NCBI GenBank assembly: GCA_001632435.1
Contig: KV424036.1
Span: forward strand, 1 to 13,532
DNA length: 13,532 bases
Direction: 5' to 3'
Origin: Calocera cornea HHB12733
Taxonomy: Eukaryota > Basidiomycota > Dacrymycetes > Dacrymycetales > Dacrymycetaceae
A program made the translations under genes and the position numbers. Numbering within the stretch: position 1 is the stretch's first letter; each line of letters begins with the position of its first letter. This document shows, one piece after another, positions 1 to 8,712 of this stretch. The notes beneath the pieces were generated by a model, which was given only the letters and a program-made list of their open reading frames with translations, made no database searches and was not told the DNA's origin.

Positions 1-561
1 CACTCTAGACCATAGGCCTGGACCCTGAAGGCCGGATTCCCTGTTGGGAAGTGCTTCTGAAGCAAGTAAGAGCCGAATAAGGAAGGAAAATAGAGTGTCC
101 CCTGACAGAGATATTAATTCTCTTTTCTTCTATGTCATGATTTGACTAGAATTAACAGTTGCAAGACTTTGCTATTAGTGGCTGCACCTCATATTTGCCT
201 CTAATGAAAGGAAGCAATTGCCTCCTTTGGACAGACTCTGCAAAGTCATAATGCATTACAGAGCCTAAATTTCAAAATATCCCCAAGCTATAGCTTTGGG
301 GCAGGGACAGAGTAGAGTGAGAGCTTAAGAAGTTGTTATGTGACTGAATATGTAGTTTCCAGGGCTCACTTTACAAAGCAACTCTCAGGGCACAGAAGAA
401 AAGACTTGGAACCAGAGACTGGATGACTTGCCATAGATGTAGATACACAGATGGAGGCTGATTGCAGAAGTAAAGTTGTAGATTGCAGACATGTGCGGAT
501 GGGCATGCAGACAGTAAGATATGTGCACATACCCTATGCAGATTATAAATTTATCATGTGA
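1..561. other. CpG-poor left flank of transposon, no gene
   Basis: No open frame here looks like a gene. CpG dinucleotides are rare compared with sequence right of about 3940, as in the transposon that follows. I see no recognisable repeat unit, and no match to the right flank (3358 onwards) that would give a target-site duplication. It is most likely older, decayed transposon or heterochromatic sequence. Confidence 0.4.
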
Positions 562-679
562 TTGTAAGCCCTGCTTACCCAGAATTCCATTCACACCACT
601 CCTACAACTATACAACACTCCTAATATTTCCTGAACATTAACTATTGGGCCCCACTGGGGCTGCATGCCAAGGGCTAAA

Positions 680-785
680 CCCTGACACCCTCTCAACATG
701 CCGGAGCCGCATCCCCAGAGCCCCCGATAGGCTGTACACCCAGGCAATCCCTGATGCCCTCTCAACATGCTGGAGCCGCATTCCC
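680..785 (+). repeat. Subterminal direct repeat pair inside the arm
   Basis: A unit of about 37 bp starting CCCTGA and containing CTCTCAACATGC and GGAGCCGCAT occurs at 680-716 and again at 749-785, a 69 bp period, differing by a few transitions. The mirrored pair lies at 3129-3234 in the right arm. Repeats at fixed distances inside terminal arms are typical of transposase-binding sites, but that role is inferred here. Confidence 0.75.
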
Positions 786-813
786 GGGGCCCCACTGGGG
801 CCACACCTATACA

Positions 814-836
814 CCCAAGCCTTGCTGGGGCTTGGG
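814..836 (+). repeat. Perfect 8 bp-stem hairpin inside the arm
   Basis: CCCAAGCC at 814-821 and GGCTTGGG at 829-836 form a perfect stem with a 7-base loop. The same hairpin lies at 3078-3100 in the right arm. Partly palindromic GGGCCCCACTGGGG boxes lie at about 648-660 and 787-800. Confidence 0.7.
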
Positions 837-1189
837 CTCCTGCCTATGGTAAATTTTCTGTCATTCTCTGTCCCTTTTGTTCTCTATCTTCTTCCTTCCC
901 TGAGGCCACCTTCCTAGAGTTGTATCTAGATGTCTCTTGCAATATTGAACAGTCTTAACAGTATCTTGCGGTGCTCCCCCTGAAGAAGGTCAACTAGTGA
1001 GGGCATTATCCAAGGCCCTTTCAGTGATGAACACAGATTATGCCATCACTAGGGATGGAGTCTTGTAAAGGCTATGCCCTTGTTTTCCCCAAAAGCAAAT
1101 TGCACAGCATTTTGTATGCCCAGGGAAACCACCATGTGAAAGTGTACTTCCATGAGAGTCTGCGTATATTGCAAAATCTGTGTGAGGGG

Positions 1190-1690
1190 GTGTCAGGGAA
1201 CACCAATTTCGCCCCGACTTTGGAGAGATCGGCACAGGATCAGGTAAGGCTAAGTAAGGCTATGACCCTTCGGCTGTGCGGGGCAGTGCTCGGCAGTGTT
1301 TGGCAGTGTTTGGATGAGTAATGCTGGGGTCGGCAGTGCCCCAGGCAGTGTCAGGTCTCACGTTTGGTGGAACGGGAGAAGCTGAGGCTATGTTTGCCTT
1401 TTTTGTATATAACCTTCGGTACCTTCGGTAGCTTCTCCTTAGATCTGATCTCTGAGGAATCTCCATAGTCTTGTGAGAAAGCCTGGTCATCACATCTGTC
1501 CTCCCACTCCGAACATCCAAACTCTCTCCAAATTCTGCTTGCTTCATCCGAACTACCTTTGACATCCCACGTATCTCCTAGTTGGACTTACGAAGGGTAC
1601 GATTGGTTGGTTATTGGATACTATCAGCCACGAACTCCCCCGAATCCCTCATCTTTGGTCTCTTGACTCAGTCGGGTTTAGTTGGCAGCC
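1190..1690. other. CpG-richer block, probable nested insertion
   Basis: This stretch has about 19 CpG sites in roughly 480 bases. The adjoining transposase half (1700-2890) has about six in 1.2 kb. The transposase reading frame loses family similarity at about 1709, just at the block edge. The block contains five GGCAGTG repeats (about 1280-1350), a tandem ACCTTCGGT pair (about 1412-1429), a TATA-like TATATAA (1406-1412) followed by a pyrimidine-rich stretch, and a 9 bp inverted repeat GGAGAAGCT/AGCTTCTCC (about 1375-1438). A TATA box with a pyrimidine-rich leader would fit a solo LTR or short non-autonomous element. I found no terminal repeats or target duplication, so its class is unknown. 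Confidence 0.35.
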
Positions 1691-1708
1691 TTGCTAGACT
1701 GTGTGCCC

Positions 1709-2734
1709 TCACAGCTTTGAGATGTGGCTTCTTCCAGCTTCCATTAGCAAGGAGATCTGGCTGCCATATGCTCTCTTCAGCAGGCTGAAAACACTGACAT
1801 TGAGAGGCTGGGTATAATGTGACAAGTGTGCTGGCCAGCAGAGTGGAACAATGTTGTTGTCCTTGCAATATTGATTGAACTCGGGGGTGACATGACTCTG
1901 GTAACTATCAAGGACAAGCATCTGCCATCAACCAATCCTTCAGTTCTTGGTATGTATATTGAAGTGCTGCAGCCATGCCAGACCAGTGGCATTATCTGTC
2001 CATCCCTTATTGGTGGGTGCAACAACCCAAGTCGGCAAGATACTACCATCCACATACCATGTTGCAAGGTGGTTGTGTCGGACCATGCAGAGGAAGGGTA
2101 GCACCACAAAACCATCTGCTGCAATGCAACAGATGGCCATCACCCACTCCCTATTGCCTGCTTGGATAGCCTTTGGTTTGGCACTCCGATCCACACCTGC
2201 AATGATCACTGCTGCCCTTATCACTCCCATTGCAAAGCCGGTCTCATCAAAATTGTAGAAATTACCAGGCTGAACACCATAGATTGCTTGCATATTGGTT
2301 ATAAGCCAGAACCATCCAACATATATTTGTGGGTCTTCTTGCTGTGCCCTCTGATATTCAAGGGGTTGAGAGATGTGTGTCTGGAGCTCTGGTTAACATT
2401 TGATAAGCTGGTTGGTCCATGCCACCCCAATACCCCTTACACCCCACTTTGCCAGCAGCATATTTGCCATCCCTTCCACATCTCCCCTCCGGGGTGGAAA
2501 CCCTCACTCCTCCAGCCTCAGAATGTACTACATGATCACATCTTCCTCTGCTGCAGTAAGCAGTGCCTGTGGACTATGGATGTTGGCTCATGCAGGGACA
2601 CTGGCCAGTCTGTACTGCAGGGTAGTGGGTGGGATGTCATACAGTTTTGCAGCTTCACAACCAGTCAATGCTGAGTCAGCCTTCATTGCTGTAAGAGCAA
2701 GGAGAACATGGTGCTCTTTTGATGATGTAGACAT
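1709..2734 (-). pseudogene. Dead pogo/Tigger-like DDE transposase
   Basis: The frame starts at ATG 2734 and stays in one phase to 1709, so I see no frameshift. The N-terminus contains a psq-like helix-turn-helix (about residues 18-48, with the motif IPPTTLQYR). The catalytic core follows: NFDETGF, with the first Asp at 2246-2248, and LVLDSYQSH, with the second Asp at 1907-1909. In the block QPLNVSVF the usual third Asp is Asn (1799-1801). In-frame stops lie at 2588-2590, 2528-2530, 2504-2506, 2393-2395, 1940-1942 and 1928-1930. Each can be derived from CGA, CAG or CAA by one C-to-T change, and Asp-to-Asn fits the same change on the other strand. The C-terminal part of the family is not recognisable beyond 1709. 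The protein would normally bind the element ends and catalyse cut-and-paste transposition. Confidence 0.85.
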
Positions 2735-2890
2735 TTGTCTGAGGGAGATATGCAATGACAAAGGGATGTACATTAGAGTGGTGAGCCTGACCTGTTCACT
2801 GCCCTGACCCACTCACTGCTGATCTCCATTACATGTATTGGAAGATGGTTTGTATGAGGGTATGCATGCCAAGGAGGCATAACACAGGAG

Positions 2891-3357
2891 TGAAAGGGCC
2901 TTGGATAATGCCCTCACTAATTGACCTTCTTCAGGGGGAGCACCGCAAGATACTGTTAAGACTGTTCAATATTGCAAGAGACATCTAGATACAACTCTAG
3001 GAAGGTGGCCGCAGGGAAGGAAGAAGATAGAGAACAAAAGGGACAGAGAATGACAGAAAATTTACCATAGGCAGGAGCCCAAGCCCCAGCAAGGCTTGGG
3101 TGTATAGGTGTGGCCCCAGTGGGGCCCCGGGAATGCGGCTCCAGCATGTTGAGAGGGCATCAGGGATTGCCTGGGTGTACAGCCTATCGGGGGCTCTGGG
3201 GATGCGGCTCCGGCATGTTGAGAGGGTGTCAGGGTTTAGCCCTTGGCATGCAGCCCCAGTGGGGCCCAATAGTTAATGTTCAGGAAATATTAGGAGTGTT
3301 GTATATGAAAGTTGTAGGAGTGGTGTGAATGGAATTCTGGGTAAGCAGGGCTTACAA
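2891..3357 (-). repeat. Right inverted arm
   Basis: This is the reverse complement of 562-1023. It carries five extra bases near 3306-3310 and two single-base differences, one of them a C/T transition close to the inner end. The shared inner end is TGAAAGGGCC at 2891-2900, pairing with 1014-1023. Confidence 0.9.
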
Positions 3358-3940
3358 GGAGCAGAAGTGGAGCTGTACAGCAGCCACTGGATGATTTAGA
3401 GTTGGTTTGATGCAGACAGAAGATGTACTCCACAACATTCAGCCCTAGTCCACATGCTGCCCACCATTGGTTGCATGATATCTGGACATACAGTCAACTC
3501 TGTCTAAGCCAATCATATCAGGAGCAGGGGTTCACAATTCACTTATAGAGAGTATTGCCTAGCAGAGTTTGGAATTAAGGCCATTGGAGTTTGCCTTTAA
3601 GTCACATGATCCCAGATATGAGCTAAATTAAGTCACATGATAACAGTGTTAAGGCACTTACAGTGACAATGTACCCACTTATTAATGCCTTATCTCCCCA
3701 AATCAGTTTGCGGCCATTTGGACATAGCCACAGGGTCTGTAATGATGTGTACAAACTATTTCCTCTTCTTCTGGAACTTCCAGAAGCCAGGTCTTGGCTC
3801 CAAGATCCCCGGAATAACTCTCTCTCAGTCAATACCACTAGGACAAGGCTGGAATTTGGGTATTGATTATCAGAATATGGGGCGGGACCAATTTTCCCCC
3901 TTTCGCATGTCAGGAGGGGCAAAATGGTATCGGTTTAGAG
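3358..3940. other. CpG-poor right flank, decayed transposon-like DNA
   Basis: No gene is supported. CpG is scarce until about 3870, where normal CpG density resumes. At 3489-3509 the sequence TA-CAGTCAACTC-TGTCTAAG resembles the ends of fungal pogo-type elements or MITEs, which begin at TA with CAGTCA-like bases, but I found no matching inverted end. Open frames around 3623-3922 and 3663-3866 have no recognisable domain. Confidence 0.35.
3597..3641 (+). repeat. 14 bp direct repeat, 31 bp period
   Basis: TTAAGTCACATGAT occurs at 3597-3610 and again exactly at 3628-3641. The core CACATG is an E-box variant. It may be a short tandem duplication in decayed transposon DNA or a paired binding site; nothing else nearby decides between these. 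Confidence 0.6.
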
Positions 3941-4978
3941 AGGATAGCGGCTTAGAAAGTATTGCCTTAGACAGAGTCGACTGTGACGCCCCGGAATCAG
4001 CCCTCATCGCGCTGCCAGTGCGGCTCATCACAAGGCTCAACAGTGCACGTATTTCAGACGGTAGACTGGCCAAGGTTTTGACTGACCTTTCTTCAATGGC
4101 AGGCCAACCTACGATGGAGCTTGCTGGCCGGAGTACCGCTGACAACAGTCTATAGAAGCGCTCGACCCAGCAGTTTAGCTTCCCTGTCAACGTTTTTGAA
4201 ACATCGCGCCTGTCGTGTTATGACCGCGTGCCATCTTTCGTCGCCGTCCAGTACAGTGGCTGAGCGAGCCGTTCTTCAGGTTGAGCCCTGCTTCGGTGTA
4301 ACCTCAGTGCATTTGGCTGAGGTGCTGCAAGCATGACTTCATCCGCAGCTGCGGCACCGATTGGCAACATATCTACAAGGCGGTGCGTTATCATATGAGT
4401 AGCACTGATTCTTCCTTCATCCACCTTTCGCTGAGGCACGTGATCAGTCATAGTCTCTACTACTCAAGATCGGGTGGCAGAGAGGGCGGGGAGGAGATAC
4501 GACGAGAACAGACCATCAGGGAGGAAGTTGGCCGCTTTTGGCCGAGTGCGGCGTGACCGAGCCAACAACTACGCATGCTTGCAGACGTATGATTGCCTCC
4601 ACCTGTTACTATTGCTGGTCTTACAAAGTATCGCCTGTATCACATAGCTGGGATTCCCTGTAACCCGGAGTTTTCGGCTACTTTGCTTTGTGCTTCCCTT
4701 GGGCCGGTGCAGCTGAAGGAACAGGACGAGGACGCGGCCTTCCCATTAAGTACTTTCATATCCACATCCTGACGAAAGAGGTGAGCTGCGCCAATCAACC
4801 TGTTCGCACTTCGCAAAGAATAACACTGCAAACGGTGCGCTTGTCCTATATACATACATGCGGTTGTATATACGCTTGACAGATGATGGTTGAACTACTG
4901 TATGTGCGCCTGACGGCTGCTTAAGAGCTTCTTGTTGCCTTCAGATTGGCTACGAGGCCACGGGACACCGTAGCTGGT
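3941..4978. other. Intergenic stretch, no supported gene
   Basis: CpG content is that of the gene-bearing part of the window. Minus-strand open frames at 4218-4451 (77 codons, ATG start) and 3870-4190 (no ATG at the frame start) follow each other, but no splice pair joins them sensibly and neither shows a domain, signal peptide or homology I recognise. A palindromic CACGTG E-box lies at about 4437-4442. The right end is the 3' flank of the secreted-protein gene at 4979-5546. Confidence 0.4.
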
Positions 4979-5546
4979 CTAGAAACAGTCTGTTCAGAAG
5001 ACGAATGAGCACCATGTCCAGTCACATCAACTACTGCACTCACGGATGTCAAAGGAGAGGAAGGCTTCGCCACCGGTGCCCCCGAAGCAAGAGCCGGTAC
5101 CGACTTGCGGGATTTGGAGGGTAACCTTGGTGCCACTGAAATTCTCGCCTGTGAACAGGATGGCTTCGCCTATTGAAGAAGTTAGTCTCAATGTCATTTC
5201 ATCCGGACTTAGGATGGTGACATACAGTCATTATCACTGTTGATGACCAAGAACGATTTCCTGACCCAAAAATGAGCAGACTGAGTCACAATCACCTTCC
5301 AGTACTCCTTACCTCGGACCCGGAAAGTTGCCCGTATTGGCGCCCGTCTGGGTGATAGGAATAAACTCCTGGAAGCCCTGACAGCCTACAGATACCAAAG
5401 GTCAGCATACTACAGCATCAGGAACACTACGTCCACTAACTGGTATCGCCGAAGGTGTCGAAGTCAAAGATCGAACGCTTGACGACCGCAGCCCGGATCA
5501 GGAGCGGCGCAAAAGCCAGGAGAGCAACGGAGGTGAGAAACTGCAT
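4979..5546 (-). CDS. Small secreted four-cysteine protein, crystallin-like motif
   Basis: Five exons on the minus strand (5546-5441, 5385-5313, 5260-5226, 5169-5044, 4989-4979) join into 351 nt, encoding 116 residues. The four introns are 52-56 nt, all GT-AG, and one has a textbook CTAAC branch site. Residues 1-20 are a signal peptide (MQFLTSVALLAF...), followed by a dibasic Lys23-Arg24 that fits Kex2 cleavage. The mature part has exactly four cysteines (37, 72, 99, 115), enough for two disulfides. Residues 77-84 (F-x4-F-x-G) match the beta/gamma-crystallin Greek-key signature, and Ser110 lies where the motif's serine would. A fungal secreted protein or effector with a small beta fold is likely. 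I do not recognise a named family. The third exon is only 35 nt and the last codes for four residues, so automatic callers could miss them. A TATA-like box lies about 90 bp upstream of the ATG. Confidence 0.75.
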
Positions 5547-6830
5547 CTTGTTGGTGTCAGGGAGGACGAGAGGAATGTCAATTTTCGAAGCAGGTGGACG
5601 GGGTTGCTTGCAGATCAGAGCACCAAACAGGCCGTCTTTATATCTTCTGAGCTCGGGCATGACCGCTCATCCGGGATGAATCCCAGCCGTTGTCTGAAAC
5701 AGTACACCCAGAAGGTCGCCTCTACAGAGAGCTGGGTATATGGTCAATGAATGCCCGTCTGGCCGACTCAGTGGTCAGCAGATGCGATCAACTGTGGTCA
5801 TTAAGCTGGATGACAAGGTGCGGCCGAGTACCGGAGCGCTCGAGCAAAACCTCTCACGTCTCCGTACCCAATACGGGCGACTTGTTCCATGGAGCACAGG
5901 CAACAGGAGCTGTAGTCGTATGATGCAAGCCCCTCCGGTATTTGGTGATACAACTGACTGCCCGATGATCGTACTGTCTTGGAGAGGTGCCGAGGAAGCT
6001 GAGTTGTCCTTACCAAAGTCTGTAGATTCACTGCGCCAACGTTGGAGGCAGTGGTCTGCAGCATATGGGGCTATACGTGCGATGAGGTCACTGTGATCGT
6101 ATGGCTATAGCACGAGTGCCGGTTCCATATGTATGAACAAATCCGGATCGCCACTTGCATAATAAGAGTGAACTAGGCAGAATACGCCAAAGCCCATACA
6201 GGAGAGCACAGATGCAATCCAAGTTGTACCCTCGAATGTTGTCTCGAACGATCGCCGGCTACAAGCAGCAGGATGAAAGGCCCAAAGGAGTCGTTGCCGT
6301 TAAAGGGAAAGTCTAGATCAGAAGGTGCGAACACAAACACGATGGCCGGCCTCTGATTGATTGAGACCGGGGCAGTGCCTGGACAAGCCCGACACAAAAA
6401 GGACATGTCAGTGCCATGCAGCACAACAAGCCACAGGAAATAATGACCGAAGTCTCAGACGACCTTGTGATGGCTCTCCGTGGGAGCACCATTGGCTAGT
6501 CATGTATGAGTACCCGGTTGGGAAGACGCGCATACAGAAATGGAGGCGGGCTGACAATGAGGGACCGCAGTGAAGGCTTCTGCCCGAGGGGCACTGCCGC
6601 TCACGCGATGAGATGAACGGAAGCTGCCTTATGGCGCCGGCTTTGTTTCGGTGAGCCGGCAGCGACGACGTAGATGCCCGGTAAACACGAAGTACGGTAC
6701 TGTGTATCGAATATATGACTAACGTGATCTATTGAATTTGATGGTCACCTTCTCTCATGGCAGTAGCTGGTATATTACAAAATCGCCCCGAGCCTGTTAG
6801 ATGTAAAGGAGGTGGTCATTAGCACATGTC
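5547..6830. other. Intergenic stretch, no supported gene
   Basis: It contains the promoter of the secreted-protein gene on the left and the 3' flank of AHA1 on the right. The longest plus-strand frame (5740-6096, 118 codons) shows no domain or codon signal that I can recognise. On the minus strand, 6173-6424 and the next frame down to a stop at 6105 contain hydrophobic stretches that could be fragments of a membrane protein. They lie in different frames, the lower one has no suitable ATG, and I could not join them with credible splice sites. Confidence 0.4.
5636..5644 (-). promoter_or_regulatory. TATA-like box of the secreted-protein gene
   Basis: GATATAAAG reads on the minus strand about 90 bp upstream of the ATG at 5546. 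This is the expected distance for a fungal TATA element with a short leader. The two other secreted-protein genes in the window have TATA-like boxes 105-130 bp from their start codons. Confidence 0.5.
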
Positions 6831-8323
6831 CTACCCACTGTGTGAGACAGAATACCACGCCACAGCCGCGGCGATGGCCGCCAACAGGGCCGCAGCTAGC
6901 CTCCACCGCGGGCTCCATGATGTAGAGGATAGAGGAGACAAAGGTGTCGGCCGCTGGGCCGGTACTCGGCGCAGCTGCAGTGGGTACGAAGATGAAGGAT
7001 CGAGAGGCACTAACCCTATAGACTTCAATCCTCTCACGCTGGAAACGGGCCGTCAGAAGTTGAACACTGTCAGACTGCAGCAGAACAAAGCGTACTAGTA
7101 TCCCTCCAGATTGCTTTCCAACTCTCCCTCCATTCCCTTCGGCACTCCTGACAGATTGAACTTCACCTCGGTTGAATCAGAGCCTTGGTCAAACGAAATA
7201 GTGAGCGTTGCCACATGACCGGCTGGCCATGTGGGGCTGGACAGCTTCCACGAGGAGACGATCTTCTTTGGTCGGTCGACCTCGAGGATCTTGCCGGTAA
7301 CACCGCCCCCAAAGAGAGAGAATTCAAAACCGGGTTCCGCTTTGTAGTGTGCGGCAGCGCGAGACCACGTCGGGATACGGCGTTCGTCACTATGTCGACG
7401 GTTAGCATGCTGCATACAGCCAGCACGGCGATCGAACGCACGTCAATATCTCAAACAGATCATCCGCGCTAGCCATGAACCTCGCCTCTCTCGAAACGGT
7501 CGATGTGTTCAGCACCTCCTTTGCCTTCGTCGTGCTTTTCGCCTGTGCAACCGGCGGGTTGAACGCAGCCGCCCCACCGAGGTTCGCGGTGTTCGCCCCG
7601 CTGCTCTCCGCACCTACCGGTGTCGCCGTGCCGCTATTTGCCGCAGAGACGATCAGGTCCTTCCCGTGAATGTCGATGATGGCGATGGGGAATTCGGCGA
7701 ACTTCGCCTCAAGAGCTGCACGAAGCTTCGTTTGCGCAAGCTTGACGATTTCATCGGCGCTAGAAGACGAGTCGGACGAAAGTGACCATTGGAACTGCAC
7801 GACACCCCCTCAGGACAATGTCGAGTGCATAGCAAGTAGACGGCGTACTGAGTATTCAGAGAGTTGATCAACAGTGATCTCATGGGACACTTCAGGAATG
7901 AGCAGCGAGCCCTTCACTTCAGTTCCATCATCGGCGGTACCTGGGCAACCTCTCAGCAGCATGGTCTACATATACGTACATCCAGAACGTACCTTCCCAA
8001 TCCAGCTTGACTCGGACATCATAGATGGTTATCAACCTCGAGTGTGCGTCAGTAGGTCGTCTACATCGGCACGCGATGGTACCCACTTCGACTTCCTCCT
8101 CCCCAGCTCGACATCACCATCCACCTCCGTCACCTTGCTCACGCCGACCTTCGCCTTCCCCTCACTGACTTCCACAGTCGGCAGCTCGCGCTCGAACCAG
8201 GCGGCGCCCCACTGGTTCAGCTGCTTGTTCTTCCAGTGCCAGTTCTGTATCTCGTGCGTCAGATGACGATCTAGACGCGCGGAGTGTGACACGTACAGCT
8301 GTGGTGGAGCTCATTCCGGACAT
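6831..8323 (-). CDS. AHA1: Activator of Hsp90 ATPase (Aha1), hydrophobic tail
   Basis: Seven exons (8323-8297, 8244-8087, 8036-7993, 7940-7849, 7794-7442, 7389-7096, 7038-6831) join to 1176 nt, encoding 391 residues. The six introns are 50-57 nt. Aha1 is a cytosolic co-chaperone that binds Hsp90 and stimulates its ATPase. The N-terminal domain carries NWHW (10-13) and the conserved RKxK motif as RKSK (59-62). After a low-complexity linker (about 160-205), the AHSA1/START-like C-terminal domain runs to about 332 and includes the typical YYVRGLKSIG ending (322-331). Known Aha1 proteins generally end near there. This one continues about 60 residues through a Pro/Ser-rich stretch to RWR and a hydrophobic segment of about 18 residues (370-387), then a short polar end. 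That layout suggests a tail anchor. The tail shares the exon of the GLKSIG motif, so it does not depend on an extra splice guess. A second in-frame ATG at 8314 is an alternative start. The gene follows CDC10 on the same strand. Confidence 0.93.
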
Positions 8324-8712
8324 CTTGAAGAATGTTTATAGTGATATAAGTAGGGTACAGAGAGGGAGGACAGTGGGTACACGGTGAGAATGGGCTTGAA
8401 GGCAGATCGTGTGGATTATAAGACGTGGACTAGTCGAGAACGCTACGCCACAGGAGCGTGCTTATACCAGCTTGGAATTAGTTCCCGTTCTGGAATTTTC
8501 GACAGCGGCGGCGCCCTGAATACCATCATCCACAACTCAACCATATTCAGCGAAAGGAATGGTATCGTATTGACAGTAGCCACTATAGCCACGCAGAACA
8601 AGGAACGACAACAACGACAAGGGATCTAGAACCCGTTTTTGGAAGGGGAATAGTTCGGACGTGGAACCCGCGCGACCATGTACAAGCAGGGTATAGACAC
8701 AGGAACACCGGC
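8324..8712. other. Spacer between CDC10 and AHA1
   Basis: These 389 bases hold the 3' flank of CDC10 and the promoter side of AHA1, since both genes read on the minus strand. An AT-rich stretch with ATATAA-like sequence lies at about 8334-8350, close to the AHA1 start. No further gene is visible; the open frames here (8384-8629 plus and 8537-8878 minus) lack any recognisable feature. Confidence 0.5.

Larger units (their letters stand above)
562..1023 (+). repeat. Left inverted arm
   Basis: This arm matches the reverse complement of 2891-3357 along its whole length. By eye the differences are two substitutions and one 5 bp insertion in the right arm (near 3306-3310). Identity ends sharply at 562 on the outside and 1023 on the inside. 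The outer end contains a small perfect palindrome, GTAAGC-CCT-GCTTAC, at 564-578. Open frames inside the arm are mirrored in the other arm and are not genes. Confidence 0.9.
562..3357 (-). mobile_element. Degenerate pogo/Tigger-like DNA transposon with long inverted arms
   Basis: Two inverted arms (562-1023 and 2891-3357) enclose about 1.87 kb that holds a minus-strand DDE transposase relic (1709-2734). The transposase has a psq-type helix-turn-helix followed by the DDE_1 signature blocks, which place it in the pogo/Tigger branch of the Tc1-mariner superfamily. Arms of about 460 bp are long for this group, so the arms could instead be two inverted copies of another repeat. No TA duplication is visible at 562/3357, so the exact ends are uncertain. 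CpG is depleted through most of the element. A CpG-richer block at about 1190-1690 seems to replace the transposase C-terminus and may be a later insertion. The element cannot be autonomous. Confidence 0.75.

Noticed and set aside
385..958. Open frames of 63-139 codons on both strands in the left arm, repeated at 2956-3328
   Set aside because: They are carried identically in both inverted arms, have no ATG context or domain support, and follow from the repeat sequence itself.
3870..4451. Two consecutive minus-strand frames as exons of one gene
   Set aside because: The only GT-AG pair tried (a 41 nt intron with a GTCATA donor) puts the second exon in the wrong frame, and neither part shows a recognisable domain.
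5740..6096. 118-codon plus-strand frame
   Set aside because: No domain, signal peptide or family resemblance; the length is within what chance allows in a non-coding stretch of this size.
6105..6424. Hydrophobic minus-strand segments suggesting a small membrane protein
   Set aside because: The segments lie in different frames, the lower frame is preceded by a stop without a usable ATG, and no credible intron joins them.
7095..7097. In-frame TAG at the end of AHA1 exon 6 as the true stop
   Set aside because: An intron starting at 7095 splits this codon and joins to the conserved VRGLKSIG sequence at 7038, so the stop is intronic.
7403..7442. Reading AHA1 as two separate genes, since individual frames stop at 7402 and 7095
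   Set aside because: GT-AG introns of 52 and 57 nt at these places restore the conserved Aha1 sequence exactly in frame.
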